Counted from the stretch's first letter, positions 34,771 through 46,055 are shown. The stretch is DNA of 64,000 nt from Tachypleus tridentatus (GCF_004210375.1 NC_134825.1:39674348-39738347), one strand, 5' to 3'. The notes: generated from the sequence alone by a model not told the origin. Numbers and translations are program-made.

Positions 34771-35286
34771 TTGATTACTGTAAAACTGGTTCACAGCAAG
34801 TATGTGTTTTACACCGACAGAAGTAATACCGAGAAACAATATTTACCTATTTGCTGTTTATTTATATATTTTTATTGTTTATATGTGTTTGTTACACTAC
34901 TTGTCAAGAAACTAATGTTATCAACCACATTATACTCGCGGTTTTCATTTATCATAAAACTGATTCTGTATTCAGTCATCTTGTATTACATTAAGCAAAT
35001 GAAGATCGCATGGGATTCTCGTGGAAAAGCAAGACTGACAAGGTTTGGGTGGAGGAAAATACTTATGTTGATCAGTTTTCTGATTACTGCGTTTAAAAGG
35101 GCCAAGGTTGGGATTCCGCACAAAAATCACGTTATTTGTGTTTTCCTTAAAAGTAAATTGATATGGAAAAGCCGATACAAACTAGATCATGGACGTATAT
35201 ACAGTACCTTAATTTTCTTAGTGGAAGGAAGATTTGAAATGTCCAAGCGTAAAATATTTCACGATTTCCTGAAACAAAAAATATAG
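34771..35286 (+). CDS. hypothetical ORF, 171 codons
   Basis: This is the longest uninterrupted frame in the window, read from TTG at 34771 (the first ATG is at codon 49); a eukaryotic gene would need an upstream exon or the later ATG. Residues about 26-50 and 58-75 are hydrophobic and could be membrane segments. The C-terminal half is basic (KRAKVGIPHKNH, RGKARLTRFGWRK) and ends DFLKQKI. I recognise no family. In AT-rich DNA a frame this long is unusual but not impossible. A family 1 SINE lies 57 bp downstream, and no promoter, splice site or polyadenylation signal stands out. It could be chance or part of an old mobile element. Confidence 0.25.
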   Translation: MITVKLVHSKYVFYTDRSNTEKQYLPICCLFIYFYCLYVFVTLLVKKLMLSTTLYSRFSFIIKLILYSVILYYIKQMKIAWDSRGKARLTRFGWRKILMLISFLITAFKRAKVGIPHKNHVICVFLKSKLIWKSRYKLDHGRIYSTLIFLVEGRFEMSKRKIFHDFLKQKI

Positions 35287-35343
35287 GAAATCACCATGCT
35301 TTTGTTTCAATTGCCTTCTTAATCAGTGAAAATTTACTGACAA

Positions 35344-35611
35344 GGTTTGGTTTGTTTTAAATTTCGCGCAAACCTACACAGGATATGTACGTCCCTAATT
35401 TTGCAGTATAAGACCAGAAGGAAGGCAGCAAGTCATTACCACCCACCGCCAACTCTTGGGCTACTCTTTTACCAACGAATAGTGGAATTTACCGTCACTT
35501 ATATCGCCCCCACGGCTGAAATGGCGATCATGTTTTAATGTGACGGGAATTCGAACCCACGACCCTCAGATTACAAGTCGAGTGCCTTAACCATCGGGCC
35601 ATGCCGGGCCC
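35344..35611 (-). mobile_element. SINE, family 1, with target-site duplication
   Basis: Reverse copy from GGTTTGTTTTAAATTTCG to GGCCATGCCGGGCC. It is flanked by ACTGACAA (35336-35343 and 35612-35619). Confidence 0.9.
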
Positions 35612-35619
35612 ACTGACAA

Positions 35620-36024
35620 TGTCACACAAGTGTTAGGATAGAAATGGGTTTTGAAATCACGAGTTGTTTTCCTTTTTTACGACGTAACAAAACAAAAGAT
35701 GGTAATACTGAGTTAGCGAAAATAAGCAAGTTTGTATTGGATATTATATTTTTCAATTCAAAATTATCAAACACACTTTGAAAATATGAATACAAATTTA
35801 GTGAAACAATAATAAATAAGACATAACAGTAAATATATTTTCTTTTTTCACTGATACAAACTCATTAACTATTGTTTATAAATGAGGAATTTTCAGTACT
35901 GTAAAAGCGATTAAAGTAAATAGAAATGAGATGTTAGTTTTTTCCAATTTTAGACAAGATTAAAGGAAGTATGCTTTCATTGTTCATGCTATTTATAATA
36001 TATTCAAATAGAGTTACTTATCAC
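35620..36024. other. non-coding stretch
   Basis: Nothing supported. Confidence 0.5.
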
Positions 36025-36144
36025 TACACCCGCTGGAACAGTGATAAGTCTTCGGATTTACAACCTTAAATCAGGGATTCGATTCCCGTCGGTGTACACA
36101 CCAAAGAGTTCGATGTTTTTTTGCTATAAAAAAAAAAAAAAAAT
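36025..36144 (+). mobile_element. SINE, family 3, with poly(A)-like tail
   Basis: CTACACCCGCTGGAACAGTG, AGGGATTCGATTCCCGTCGG (box B GATTCGATTCC), then an A run at about 36127-36142. Confidence 0.65.
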
Positions 36145-36179
36145 ATCATTAAACTCGGCAGTGCTTGGTATGTAGGGAT

Positions 36180-36430
36180 GGGCCAGGAAAAAATGACCGT
36201 CGCATGTTATGTATTACCAATTATATTCTGAAATTCCTCTTAGAACAATGTAAGAGACTTGTGATGACGAGAAACCCACTTGAAGGAAAAATATAACTCA
36301 GGATCTCTGGTGTCGGTATTAACACTTTTACCAATAAAGATGTCCTAGATGACCTAAGAAGGTCGAAACTTTTCCTCTGCTTTATTAGTAAAAGTGTTCC
36401 TGACCAATTCTGTATGATATTCCAATATGT
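36180..36430 (+). mobile_element. possible Penelope/LINE-like scrap with inverted repeat
   Basis: AACACTTTTACCAATAAAG (36321-36339) and CTTTATTAGTAAAAGTGTT (36380-36398) form a 19-bp inverted repeat with one mismatch. The 40-base loop contains GACCTAAGAAGGTCGAAAC. A closely similar GACCTGAAGAnGGTCGAAAC motif is, from memory, frequent in invertebrate Penelope-like or LINE elements. No reverse transcriptase frame is seen here, so the class is a guess. Confidence 0.4.
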
Positions 36431-38150
36431 TCAGAAACATATATTAGTAACTGTCTTTTTGTCTTTCCAATACAGCTAGACTTACAGTCACTTGAAATGT
36501 ATTGGTCAATAACCCATATACGTAGTGGGAACTGGAACATTTCTTTGTGATGGAACAATCACATGTTATTAATCCTCAAAAGTAAGATTTGTAGACGATA
36601 CGTAGCTTAATTTGTGAGGGAAGGACAAATATTCTTAATCAATTTTCTCTTGAATTTTTGCAGTATTGATTTACCTTTCTGAAAAGGAGAGGATTGAAGT
36701 TAATGAAGATTTGGAAATGATATGAGGGTTTTTGTAAGAGCAATCTTGTTTGCTAGATCTTTACGTTTTATATTTTGAAAGAATTACTCAGGAGAAGCGT
36801 TTATAATCAAAACGACTGAAGAAACTAGAAACATGTGTTGTATATTTTTAGGAAATATTTAGAAAAATCATTCTTATTCAGAATGTTCTATTTAAACGTT
36901 ATTTCTGAGTGAGAGATAAAGTATTTTGATTGTATACTGTAAAGTCTTTTTAAGAGATTTGGTAAGGAAGAACGGTTGTAAGGGGAGAGAAGAAATATTT
37001 TGTGGTGAACATATGAAGTGAACCAGTGGTTTGTTTAAGAGTCAAGAAAGTATAACTTGATTTTGTATTCGATTTCTGACGTGAATTTAATGCCAGAGAT
37101 AATCTAAACATGTACTTACATGTTCAATATAAAAAAGTATGCAAATATACTTTTTAAACATGGCTGGCTTGAAATCCACGTAGCACCTGTCCAGCCACTG
37201 CTTATCAGAATGACAAAGAAATAAGATACGAGACCTAAACTGAAAGATGCTTCTATTGTTACACTTCTACCTGGTCTCAAAGTTGACCATTAAACACAAA
37301 GTCTTGAGGGCAAGTTCAAGTAACTGTTTATTTTCTTGGCAATTTATACCAGTTTATGAGTTACTGTTTCAGGAAACAAGACATCAGGTCAGATTTATAT
37401 AGTTTCATCAAGTGGGATGTTTGTGAAAAGAGATTCGATGCTGAAACTCGCCATTCTCTTGCAAACATAATTAAAAAGCTTTAATATTTCATGCAAATGG
37501 TCGTTGCTTTTGAATTGTGACTAAAATAAATACTCATTTATTATCAATGCAAGCTATCTACACAAATCAAAATTAAAATACATACTTAGTACTGATTGTA
37601 ACAAGCTAGTTATAATAATCAAACTACATTACTTATAACAATTAAGATGCAATTCTCCACAGTTGGGTTACCTAGCTGTTAACGATACTCTCGGTCGTAC
37701 ATTCAATATTTCATGCGATTTTGTTAATCTCGGAGGCTTAGATTAATCCCAGATTCATGTACTGATCGAAAAATGCAGAATAATTATTATAATACATAAA
37801 AACATGGAATTGAATTGTATTAAATAAAAGTAAATATATCAAATATTTTAACAAGTGCTGTGAGTCCACATTATGGTAAACATTAACTTGTTTAGGCTGA
37901 TGTCCATATAAGAACTACCACGCCATGGTAAAAGGTATACTTGTTTAGCTCAGTGTTCAAGTAAGAACTACTACAGATATTATAATATTGTCCAAAATGC
38001 TTGCATACTGTTTTATATTGACGTTTTGGTTTATATTAATGTAGTAATTATTGAGTAGATGCCTGAGTAGTAACAGATAAGATATCTTATGATCAGACAA
38101 ACATGTACGAGTTGTTATTATGGTATATATAAGTTTTCATAATCAATCTA
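36431..38150. other. non-coding stretch
   Basis: No gene recognised. Partial sequence echoes occur around 37860-37990 (two similar GTTTAG..C...GT(C/T)CA.(A/G)TAAGAACTAC segments). Confidence 0.45.
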
Positions 38151-38159
38151 CACACACAC

Positions 38160-38937
38160 ACCTGTTTTGTATAAAAAGGTGTGCATTTGGAATAATCGTT
38201 TTTGAAATAGTTCAATGCTTTGCTCAAGCATTGCCTCGTCACATGCTAAAAGTTATTGTGCATCACACTGTTGACTATCCAGAGATGGTTTGAAGTAAAT
38301 GGACATTGCCAAAACAGTAGGGTACCTATAGTGCACTGCATCCAAAATTCAGAAACTATAAGAAAACTTCTTTCAGGAACTCCTACTAGTAAATGCTAAA
38401 AGTACTTTTAAGATGACAATGTTTTGATTGAGTTAACACGTCAAGATTGAAAAAAGTCTTGCAACACCTTATGACAAGAATGTCATAAATGCATTTATTC
38501 TATGATTTCCAGAAGAACAGTAAATAGGATAATGACCAAACATGTTTATTCTTGGTTTGTGCTTTCTGTGTGAAAAACGCAAAAAAGGTGGTGCAGTACA
38601 TGTTTGGGCAGGTATTAATCAAGGTTAAAAAACTGTTTTTCATATTCTCTAAAGAAATATAACTTACTTCTCCTATAGGAGATGATATTTCTGTCATATG
38701 CTAGGACAAGGTTTGGTAAAAACTTTGTGCTTCCGGATGACAATAAAACTTTTCACAGTGTGTGCATTGTACAAGATTATCTCGGCCAGGAGGAAGTTAA
38801 AAGATTATCTCAGTCAGGAGAAAGTTAAAAGATTATCATAGGCATCAAAGTCTCCAGAATGTTACCTCATTGAGAACTGTTTGACAGGACTGTGATGGAA
38901 AATTTCTAATCATGACCCTAAACCAGTTACAGTTATG
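38160..38937 (+). pseudogene. eroded Tc1/mariner transposase relic
   Basis: Collinear transposase blocks survive between stops: GGAVHVWAGINQG (compare the usual V.VWG.I/F), a PDDNKTFHSVCIVQDYL block corresponding to the second catalytic Asp region, and after a short internal duplication KSPECYLIENCLTGL, corresponding to SPDLNPIE..W. The 29-bp AAGATTATCTC(G/A)G(C/T)CAGGAG direct duplication at about 38777-38835 interrupts the frame. Many stops. It ends exactly where the next Tc1 begins (38939), suggesting the younger element inserted in or beside it. Confidence 0.6.
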
Positions 38938-38938
38938 A

Positions 38939-40345
38939 CAGAAAGTGTTCGTACCTCTGCATCGTGAGTAGTTTTTCCTCATAAATTAAAAAGTATTAAG
39001 ATTAGGATAATGAAAGTAACGTATATTATAAATATTATACTACCACATATCTACATAAATTTTATGTAAATTGAACGACAAATAAACTGTTTATAAACAA
39101 ATAACCAAAAATAGGAGGAGCAGAAAGTGTTCGTACAGGTCAGAACGTGTGAAAAAACTGATATTCCCGTAAAAATTTTGTTTAGTTTGGCGAATAAACT
39201 ACATTATACCATTCCAGAACTAGACACTGGATTCATAATTAATGGAGTTTAGCCAGCAAAAAATGTACTTCCGGCAATTTAGCGCCGTCTGCGTCATTAT
39301 CTGCTTGGTCATCATGGCGAACAGGAAACAACTGCCCAATGATTTAAGAAACCGAATTGTTGTAAAATACAAGTCTCGTGTGTCTCTTTCCGGTATTGCT
39401 ACACAACATAATGTGCCGAAATCTACTGTTCAAAACATAATTGCTAAGTTTAAGCTTACAGGATCAACTGCTAACCTCCCTCATTCTGGACGCCCCATCA
39501 AAATTCCAGAGAGAACTAAGAGGAAGGTTCTTAGAGAAGTTAGTAAAAACCCTCGTTTAACACGTAATGACATATAGAAACTGGTAAGGGAAACTGTGGT
39601 TGAAGTAAGCACCTCTACAGTTACGAACATGTTACGCTTTTCTGGGTTCAAAGCATGCCGTCCTCGTAGAACTCCATATTTAAAGCCTGTTCATTTAGAA
39701 GCAAGATTGAGGTATGCAAGAAAGCATGTAGATAAACCCTTTAACTATTGAAAGAGTATTTTTTTGTCAGACGAGACTAAAATCGAGCTTTTCGGCCACA
39801 ATGATGTTCGCTATATTTTCCGTAAGAAGAGGAAACGAAATCTTCCAAAGAACACCGTCCCTACAGTTAAACCGGAGGTGGCTCGATCATGCTATGGGTT
39901 TTTTTAAGCTCTTCTGGTGTAGGTAGCCTTCACCGTGTCAATGGAATCATGAAAATAGAAGAGTACGTTTATATATTAGGCACTTATATCAAGAATGATG
40001 CTCGAAACTTGCGGTTTGGGCGTCGTTGGATCTTCCAGCACGACAATGACCTTAAGCACACATCGAAATATGTGCACTCCTGGTCGCAGAGGAACCATAT
40101 AAGCGTTCTGGAGTGGCCATCGCAGTCATCCGATCTCAACCCAATTGAAAACGTTTGGCATGAGTTGAAGACCAGGGTTCATCAGTATCATCCGAAAAAC
40201 TTGCAAGAGTTGGGGGCCTTCTGTAAAGAAGAGTGGAAGAAAATACCAGTCGAGTATTGTCAAACGATCATGGAGGGCTATGAGGAGAGATTGCGCCAAG
40301 TAATTCATCTGAAAGGCTACACAACTGACCATTAAAGTAGACCAT
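38939..40345 (+). mobile_element. Tc1-like transposon with left IR/DR end
   Basis: CAGAAAGTGTTCGTAC occurs twice, at 38939 and 39121, in direct orientation 182 bp apart upstream of the transposase. This is the outer/inner direct-repeat design of IR/DR Tc1 elements. I could not find the inverted counterparts after 40335, so the right end is missing or too diverged and the stated end is a minimum. Confidence 0.75.
39314..40335 (+). pseudogene. near-complete Tc1 transposase with three disabling changes
   Basis: Cut-and-paste DD34E transposase, about 340 codons, the normal size. Start chosen at MANRKQLPN (39314), although the frame is open from 39242. The N-terminal helix-turn-helix reads LSGIATQHNVPKSTVQNII; a GRP(I) linker follows (SGRPIKIPERTKRK). 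All three catalytic residues remain: Asp in FLSDETKIELFG, Asp in FQHDNDLKH, and Glu in DLNPIENVW, with 34 residues between the last two. Defects: TAG at 39575-39577, TGA at about 39749, and a one-base loss near 39876 in the KPGGGSIMLW region, after which the frame runs intact to the stop at 40335. It is therefore recently inactivated. A second copy elsewhere in the genome may be intact. Confidence 0.92.
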
Positions 40346-41336
40346 TAAACAATAAAACTTTTATTGTTTTATAACTACTATTTTATTATTATTAGTTTTC
40401 ATTATTATGGTGTTTCATAGACCTTATATGTATTGTTAGTTTAGTATGTAGATTTAAAATTATCCTAAATTTTCTAAGGATAGCCAAACTTCGTGAAATA
40501 TTATTGGGTTTGCTGAACAAGATATATTTGACAGTAACTGATAAAAATAATAAATTCTGATTATCATAAATGCGACCGTAAGACCAATATACCTAACTAG
40601 ATGGAATAATTAGCAGTTTGATATTTATTTTTGGTGTAAGTAGGTGGCGTCATCCGAACAAAAGTTAACATTAACTATAAATATATAACTGCGAACCTTG
40701 ATTTTTACATTGCACAAAATACATTTCCGAAAAATACTATATGATGAAGTACATCGGTAAGTTGATTTACAGTAGAATTTGTAGTTTTGATGAAAATTAA
40801 GATGTTGTACAAGCAAAAAAAAAGTCTAAAAAGAGGTTTTATTTATAAAATGGTATTTGGTATTACCAACCATGAACTACCACTTCTGCGGTACACAACA
40901 TAAACGGCCAGTTCAGAGCCACTAAGACTCAAACATGTACATCCTTAATATATACCTGCTGTCCAGAAATAGAGAACCAGTCAGCGGTGACCACATCCTA
41001 GGAAGTTATTCCTAACCCATTAATAGGTTCTTTTATAGTTGAATTGTGTGTTTAGAGACACGTAGCAGATAACTCTAACTTGATAACACGTAACTAGATA
41101 ACCTCTGAATCACTCCCAACCCCATTTTATAAACAGAAGCATATGTAACAGTGTATATGAGCGGATACGTAATGTAGACATTTAATTACAGATATCAAGT
41201 ATTACCTTAATACGCGACGAAATAAGTACTTCATACCTCAATATTTCATAGATATTCTGAAGAGTTGCGCAATGTACAAGCTGTAATTATAAATAACAAG
41301 TGTTACCTTAATACATGACAAAATAAACATCCTACC
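40346..41336. other. non-coding stretch
   Basis: No gene recognised. The expected right inverted end of the Tc1 element is not evident here. Confidence 0.5.
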
Positions 41337-41343
41337 TATCAAA

Positions 41344-41616
41344 GGCCCGGCATGGCCAAATGGGTTAAGGCGTACGACTTGTAATTTGAGGGTAACGGCT
41401 TTGCATTCCCGTCACACCAAACATGTTCGCCCTTTCAGCCGTGGGAGTGTTATAATGTGATGGTCAATCCCACTATTCGTTGGTAAAAGAGTAGACCAAG
41501 AGTTGGCGATGGTGATGATGCCTTTCCTATAGTCTTACACTGCTAAATTAAGGACAGCTAATGCAGATAGCCCTCGTGTAGCTTTGTGCGAAAATCAAAA
41601 AACAAACAAACAAACA
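41344..41616 (+). mobile_element. SINE, family 1, with target-site duplication
   Basis: GGCCCGGCATGGCC to AACAAACAAACAAAC, flanked by TATCAAA (41337-41343 and 41622-41628). A small deletion removes part of the GGTGGTGATGACTAG block. Confidence 0.88.
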
Positions 41617-42024
41617 ATTCATATCAAAATCATTGTATTTTATGCATACCTTGGCTATTATATAGAATATTCTCTACCCTCTAATAAAAGGAGCATAAAG
41701 AAGAACATAAATAATAAAAGGGCTTGTTTTATAAACGTTCTTCTGTTTAAGAACATAATACTCAAATTTATAATCAGATGTCTTACTTAAAAAAGAAGTA
41801 AAACTGCGAACTGAACCAATCACTAATAAGTAGTAATTAACAAAAAGCCTGATTTGATTTAATTCAGGCTAAAGTTCGTTGATGGATAATGAAGCATAAT
41901 TTATAATCAGGTACCATAAACGTCAGAAAATTGACTAACAAGTTAGGTTTTTTTACAAATAAACTGCTAACCAGTAAAATACTCACCTGATAATACCAGT
42001 GAGAGTGTTTTCAAAATTTACTAA

Positions 42025-42190
42025 GAGAAATATTCCAGGGGCTTCTGTATTGTTTCATAGTGGTTTTTCTTCTTAACTTGTTCTATGGACTTCTGTAATG
42101 TTTGATAATGGTTTTTCGTCTTAACTTGTTCCAGGGGTTTCTGTTAAACTTCATAATTATTTTCAATTTTAACTAGATCCAAAGTTTTCT
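42025..42190. repeat. degenerate ~50-bp tandem repeat
   Basis: CAGGGGCTTCTGT, TTTCATAGTGGTTTTTC and TTCTTAACTTGTTC recur three to four times with substitutions. Confidence 0.6.
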
Positions 42191-42284
42191 TTATTTCTTG
42201 TTTGTTTGTTCTTTGTGTAAATTATTTCTTTTTATTTAAGAAATTATTCTTCACTTAGAAATGAAAATAATTTTGAATGACTTT

Positions 42285-42405
42285 TTTGTTTGTTTACTAT
42301 TAAACAAGCTACACAATGGGCTGTCTGTACTATGGCTACCACTGTTAATGAAACCGATTTTTAGTGTTAGAAACCTTTAGATTTACCGCTGAGCCACTGG
42401 AAGGG
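42285..42405 (-). mobile_element. SINE, family 2
   Basis: Reverse copy: AGCTACACAATGGGCTGTCTG, GAAACCGATTTTTAGTG and ACCGCTGAGCCACTGGAAGGG. Confidence 0.75.
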
Positions 42406-42497
42406 TTTGTTTATTTGTTTTTGAATTTCGCACAAAGCTACTCGAGGATCTCTGTGCTAGCCGTCCCTAATTTAGCAGTGTTAGACTAAAGGGAACC
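42406..42497 (-). mobile_element. SINE, family 1, 3' fragment
   Basis: Reverse 3' end (TTTGAATTTCGCACAAAGC, TAGCCGTCCCTAATTTAGC) directly abuts the family 2 copy. Confidence 0.8.
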
Positions 42498-42683
42498 TTA
42501 AACCTTAAAATTATAAATGGTTTGTATTATTGGAACTTCTATAATCGCGCAAGTATAAATAATTATAATTTATGGATGCCCTTCATAACTACAGTAACAT
42601 TAACGACACAATATTTTTTGTCTATATCGAGTATATATGTTCATTAAACGTAAGCTTTGCGCATAGAAACATTGGTACAGTGG

Positions 42684-42959
42684 ATTGTTTGTTTGTTTTA
42701 ATTACGCGCAAAGCTACTCAAGGGCTATCTGCGCTAGGCGTCCCTAATTTCGCAGTTTAAGACTAGAGGGAAGGCAGCTAGTCATCACCACCCACCGCCA
42801 ACTCTTGGGCTACTCTTTTACCAACGAATAGTGGGATTGACCGCACATTATAACGCCCCCACGGCTTGGAGGGTGAGCATGTTTGGTGCGACCGGGATTC
42901 GAACCCGCGACTCTCAGATTACGAGTCGAACGCCTTAACACCCTTGGCCATGCCGGGCC
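42684..42959 (-). mobile_element. SINE, family 1
   Basis: Full-length reverse copy from TTGTTTGTTTGTTTTAATT to GGCCATGCCGGGCC. Confidence 0.93.
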
Positions 42960-43004
42960 TCACTGGAAGGAAGTCTGTGTCAGAGTATGTGTACAGCAGA
43001 TAAA

Positions 43005-43170
43005 TCTAGATGACCAAGTATGACTTATTTGAATAAAAACACAAATACTGAGCCATGATCCTCTGGGTCTTCAAGAGTAAATCTGGGTGCTTATAATGCT
43101 CAAATCGAGATCGGTACCCGCGATGAGTAGAGTCTATGTGTGTCTCTTTGTGTATTTTTGTGATCATTAC
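43005..43170 (+). mobile_element. SINE, family 2, old
   Basis: CCTCTGGGTCTTCAAGAG, TATAATGCTCAAATCGAG and GGTACCCGCGATGAGTAGAG keep the family 2 order but are heavily diverged. Confidence 0.4.
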
Positions 43171-44303
43171 AAATAAAGAACGTGTAAACTAGAACGTAGC
43201 TCAACATTACATCACACTATACTTTAGTGATGCTTGGACTATTCAGTATTATAAATGTGTAGAGTTACTTAACCCATTTAGAGAATATTGCTTCTTAAGT
43301 AGATCAAATGAAATCTTTATTGCATTTTTGGCAACATGCGTGAGCTGCATCTTAGTGTATAATACATTTACAGAAAGGCTAGTTAAACCTGTTTGGTTCT
43401 TACTCCATTTAAATGAGAGAGGGTATAAGATGGGTAGCTCAGATTTAATACTTTACATGATGCCAGATATCAAAATGCTACTTATGCATTTTACATCATC
43501 AAAAAACGTGTTATTATGTGTCATCTATATGCGTAATATTCTACTGCTTGAGTAAAAAGTAAAACAAACAGAGATCTTCTGAAGCGTTTTGGTAACACAA
43601 CAACTGATTAAGAGGTGTTATATTAAACTTTTTCCTTCGGAATTAGTTATTAGAATCAAGTTTTACATGTATACAGTTAACATTGGCTGCTGTTATTCGT
43701 CTAAAATTAGTTAACGTAACATTTTATATTATATAAGATTGAGATAATTAAACCACCAGTGTTAAATTTTCACAGCTAAGCTAAGATAATTTTTAGTTGT
43801 GTTATGAATTTAAAGTTCTATGATTTTACGAATTGAAAATCTTATTATAAATTGTAGACGCCCCATGAACAGTAAACCTAAAGTTACTTACATTTTCCAG
43901 AGTCGACGTCATTTTCCAAATGCTATCTATGATGCCAAAATGTCATTTTTAATTGACTTAGAACTAGAGAAAGAGAACACACTTATTCATTTGTTCCTTA
44001 ATTTCAGTGAAGTCCCATAACTAATTATAATCAAACATTACTATTTCTTTTAGACGTTTCCTTCGATACACAAACATGTTCATGTAAGACTGGATTATTT
44101 ATTAGTCACATTGCCTAGAGCCTAAGAAACTTCAAACCATAATTTATAATTTATATATCTATAATTTATCTAACTTTTGGTTTAACTTATACGGCTAGTA
44201 GGCCTACGAACAGAAGGTGCCTAGGATCGTCTTGCTCTGGCACTGTGTTTATGTTAATCGCTTCATAGAAGCATACGATAATTTTCTAGAATTATTGATA
44301 TCC
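43171..44303. other. non-coding stretch
   Basis: No gene recognised; the 66- and 75-codon plus frames at 43328-43555 and 43820-44020 have no domain or signal I can support. Confidence 0.45.
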
Positions 44304-44411
44304 CTAACTATATCCGAGGCTATGTTCAAGATCCGCAAGGCCACAACCATATTCATAGTGACCATAACCAGCATAAGAGGCGATCAACGGTTGTTGAAAC
44401 TGTGTGTAACT
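44304..44411 (-). pseudogene. Gly/Tyr-rich secreted-protein exon fragment
   Basis: On the minus strand, after GTTACACACAG, a frame reads FQQPLIASYAGYGHYEYG, then CGLADLEHSLGYS and a stop at 44304-44306. It aligns with GVASYGDNNGYGHPKYNYG-CGHA of the relic at 20.78 kb (ASY..GYGH..Y.YGCG.A). No signal-peptide part or first exon was found, so it is called a fragment or pseudogene. A SINE inserted about 60 bp away. Confidence 0.5.
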
Positions 44412-44472
44412 ACACATATTCACGAATATGAAATGGAGTTAGTTGCCAGGTGCCTTGACACAAAGTGGCAAG

Positions 44473-44600
44473 CCCCCCAGTGGCTCAGCGGTGTGTCTGC
44501 GGGCTTACAACGCTAAAAACCGGCTTTTGATACCCGTGGTGGGCAGAGCACAGATAGCCCATTGTGTAGCTTTGTGCTTAATCCAAAACAACAACAACAT
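44473..44600 (+). mobile_element. SINE, family 2, best copy, perfect target-site duplication
   Basis: CCCCCAGTGGCTCAGCGG through ACAACGCTAAAAACCGG and ATACCCGTGGTGGGCAGAGC to AAAACAACAACAACAT. It is bounded by a perfect AGTGGCAAG duplication (44464-44472 and 44601-44609), indicating a recent insertion. Confidence 0.95.
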
Positions 44601-44609
44601 AGTGGCAAG

Positions 44610-45317
44610 AAGCATAATAATGAAAATCGAAATAATAATAAGCTTTCTTTCTTTAAATATGTTTATGTTACAACAGAGTGGATAACTTTATTGCTATATT
44701 CTAAACAACGTGTAATAGTATTGGAATTCCGAAAAAATAGATAAATAAAACCAGGAGAATGCACGAATCATAGACGTCTCTCACCTGGACGATTAGCCTG
44801 GGGTGCACGTGAGGTGTTGAGAGTTTCAATTATTTAGACATATTATATGTTACGGTCTATTAGCTTTGAATTATATAATTTTGTTCAAACAGTATAAATA
44901 GATTAATAGGAATAATTAAGTACAGTAATTTAGGTTTCATAGCGACTAACTCTTGTGGAATCTAAAATATTTTTGGTTCTTCAAATTAACTGAACAAATT
45001 ATTAATGTTATTAATAAATATGTTTTACCAATTCTAATCTAGGTTAGGGTTAGGGCGATAAAACTTCTTGTTAAAATTAGTAAAACGAAATATTATATTT
45101 ATATTCTTATTAACAGAAAAGAAAAGTTCATCCAGATTGAACATGCTCTCTTCGGACATATATTTTATGTAATATAACAAAACATTGATAAAATAAATGG
45201 TTATGTCAATAAATACTGTAATAATGTGTACAATAACCTATAAGTCTATTACTTCAACGTGTAACATGTGTGCACATCAAAGTAATATTTCAGAAAGTAA
45301 ATCGGAGTCAACTTTGT
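44610..45317. other. non-coding stretch
   Basis: Nothing supported. Confidence 0.5.
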
Positions 45318-45437
45318 GTGTGTGTTTTTATTATAACAAAGCCACTTTGAGCTGTCTGCTGAGTTCACCGAGAGGAATCGAACACCTGATTTTAGCGTTC
45401 TAAATTCGTAGATTTATCGCTGTACCAGCAGGAGACG
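45318..45437 (-). mobile_element. SINE, family 3
   Basis: Reverse copy closely like 34010-34122: TTATAACAAAGCCACTTTG, CACCGAGAGGAATCGAACACC, GATTTTAGCGTTCTAAA. Confidence 0.75.
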
Positions 45438-46055
45438 AGTCATATTTACATCCTAGAAATGTAAAAATAACAAAGGAATATCCGTATCCAAGTAATGTGT
45501 TGGAATGATGACGTAAGTACGTATATTTATTTGTATACTTTTTTCGACCAGAAATATGTTTTGTGACTATCACAAAATTTGTTTACATAAACAGAAATTG
45601 CATGTATTATAACTTTTTTTTAGGAATAAAAATAAGATTGCATAAACATAATGACAGTAAGATTTATTTATGCTGGAAAAATAATACAGAAGAGACACTA
45701 GCGGATTTTCGAGAAACAAAGTAAACGTTTTCATTAACATTGCCATAAGAAACTACTGCTGGTATGAGTTAAAGGTACTGTCATCTGAAAAAAAAATCAG
45801 AAAATATTAACATAGTTGTAATGTAGAAAGTGTACTTCAATACACTGTTTACTGAATTTCTAAAATAATTCGAATCGTTGTTGTCACTTTAATATTATTT
45901 ATTCAGCATTTATGAATATTTATACTAGAATTAAAGACGACAGAGGTATTTAAAATTCCTTAAGAACAAGAGACGAAAAGAACTGTACATAATATTAACG
46001 CAACCTTAAACTAATAAAGTATTGTAAATAAACAGTAAAAGCAGGGAATGTCTTA
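45438..46055. other. non-coding stretch
   Basis: Nothing supported. Confidence 0.5.

Noticed and set aside
36341-36370. Hammerhead ribozyme core (CTAGATGA...CGAAAC)
   Set aside because: CGAAAC is present, but the CUGANGA core is interrupted (CUAGAUGA) and the GACC/GGTC pairing overlaps it, so the canonical three-stem geometry does not form.
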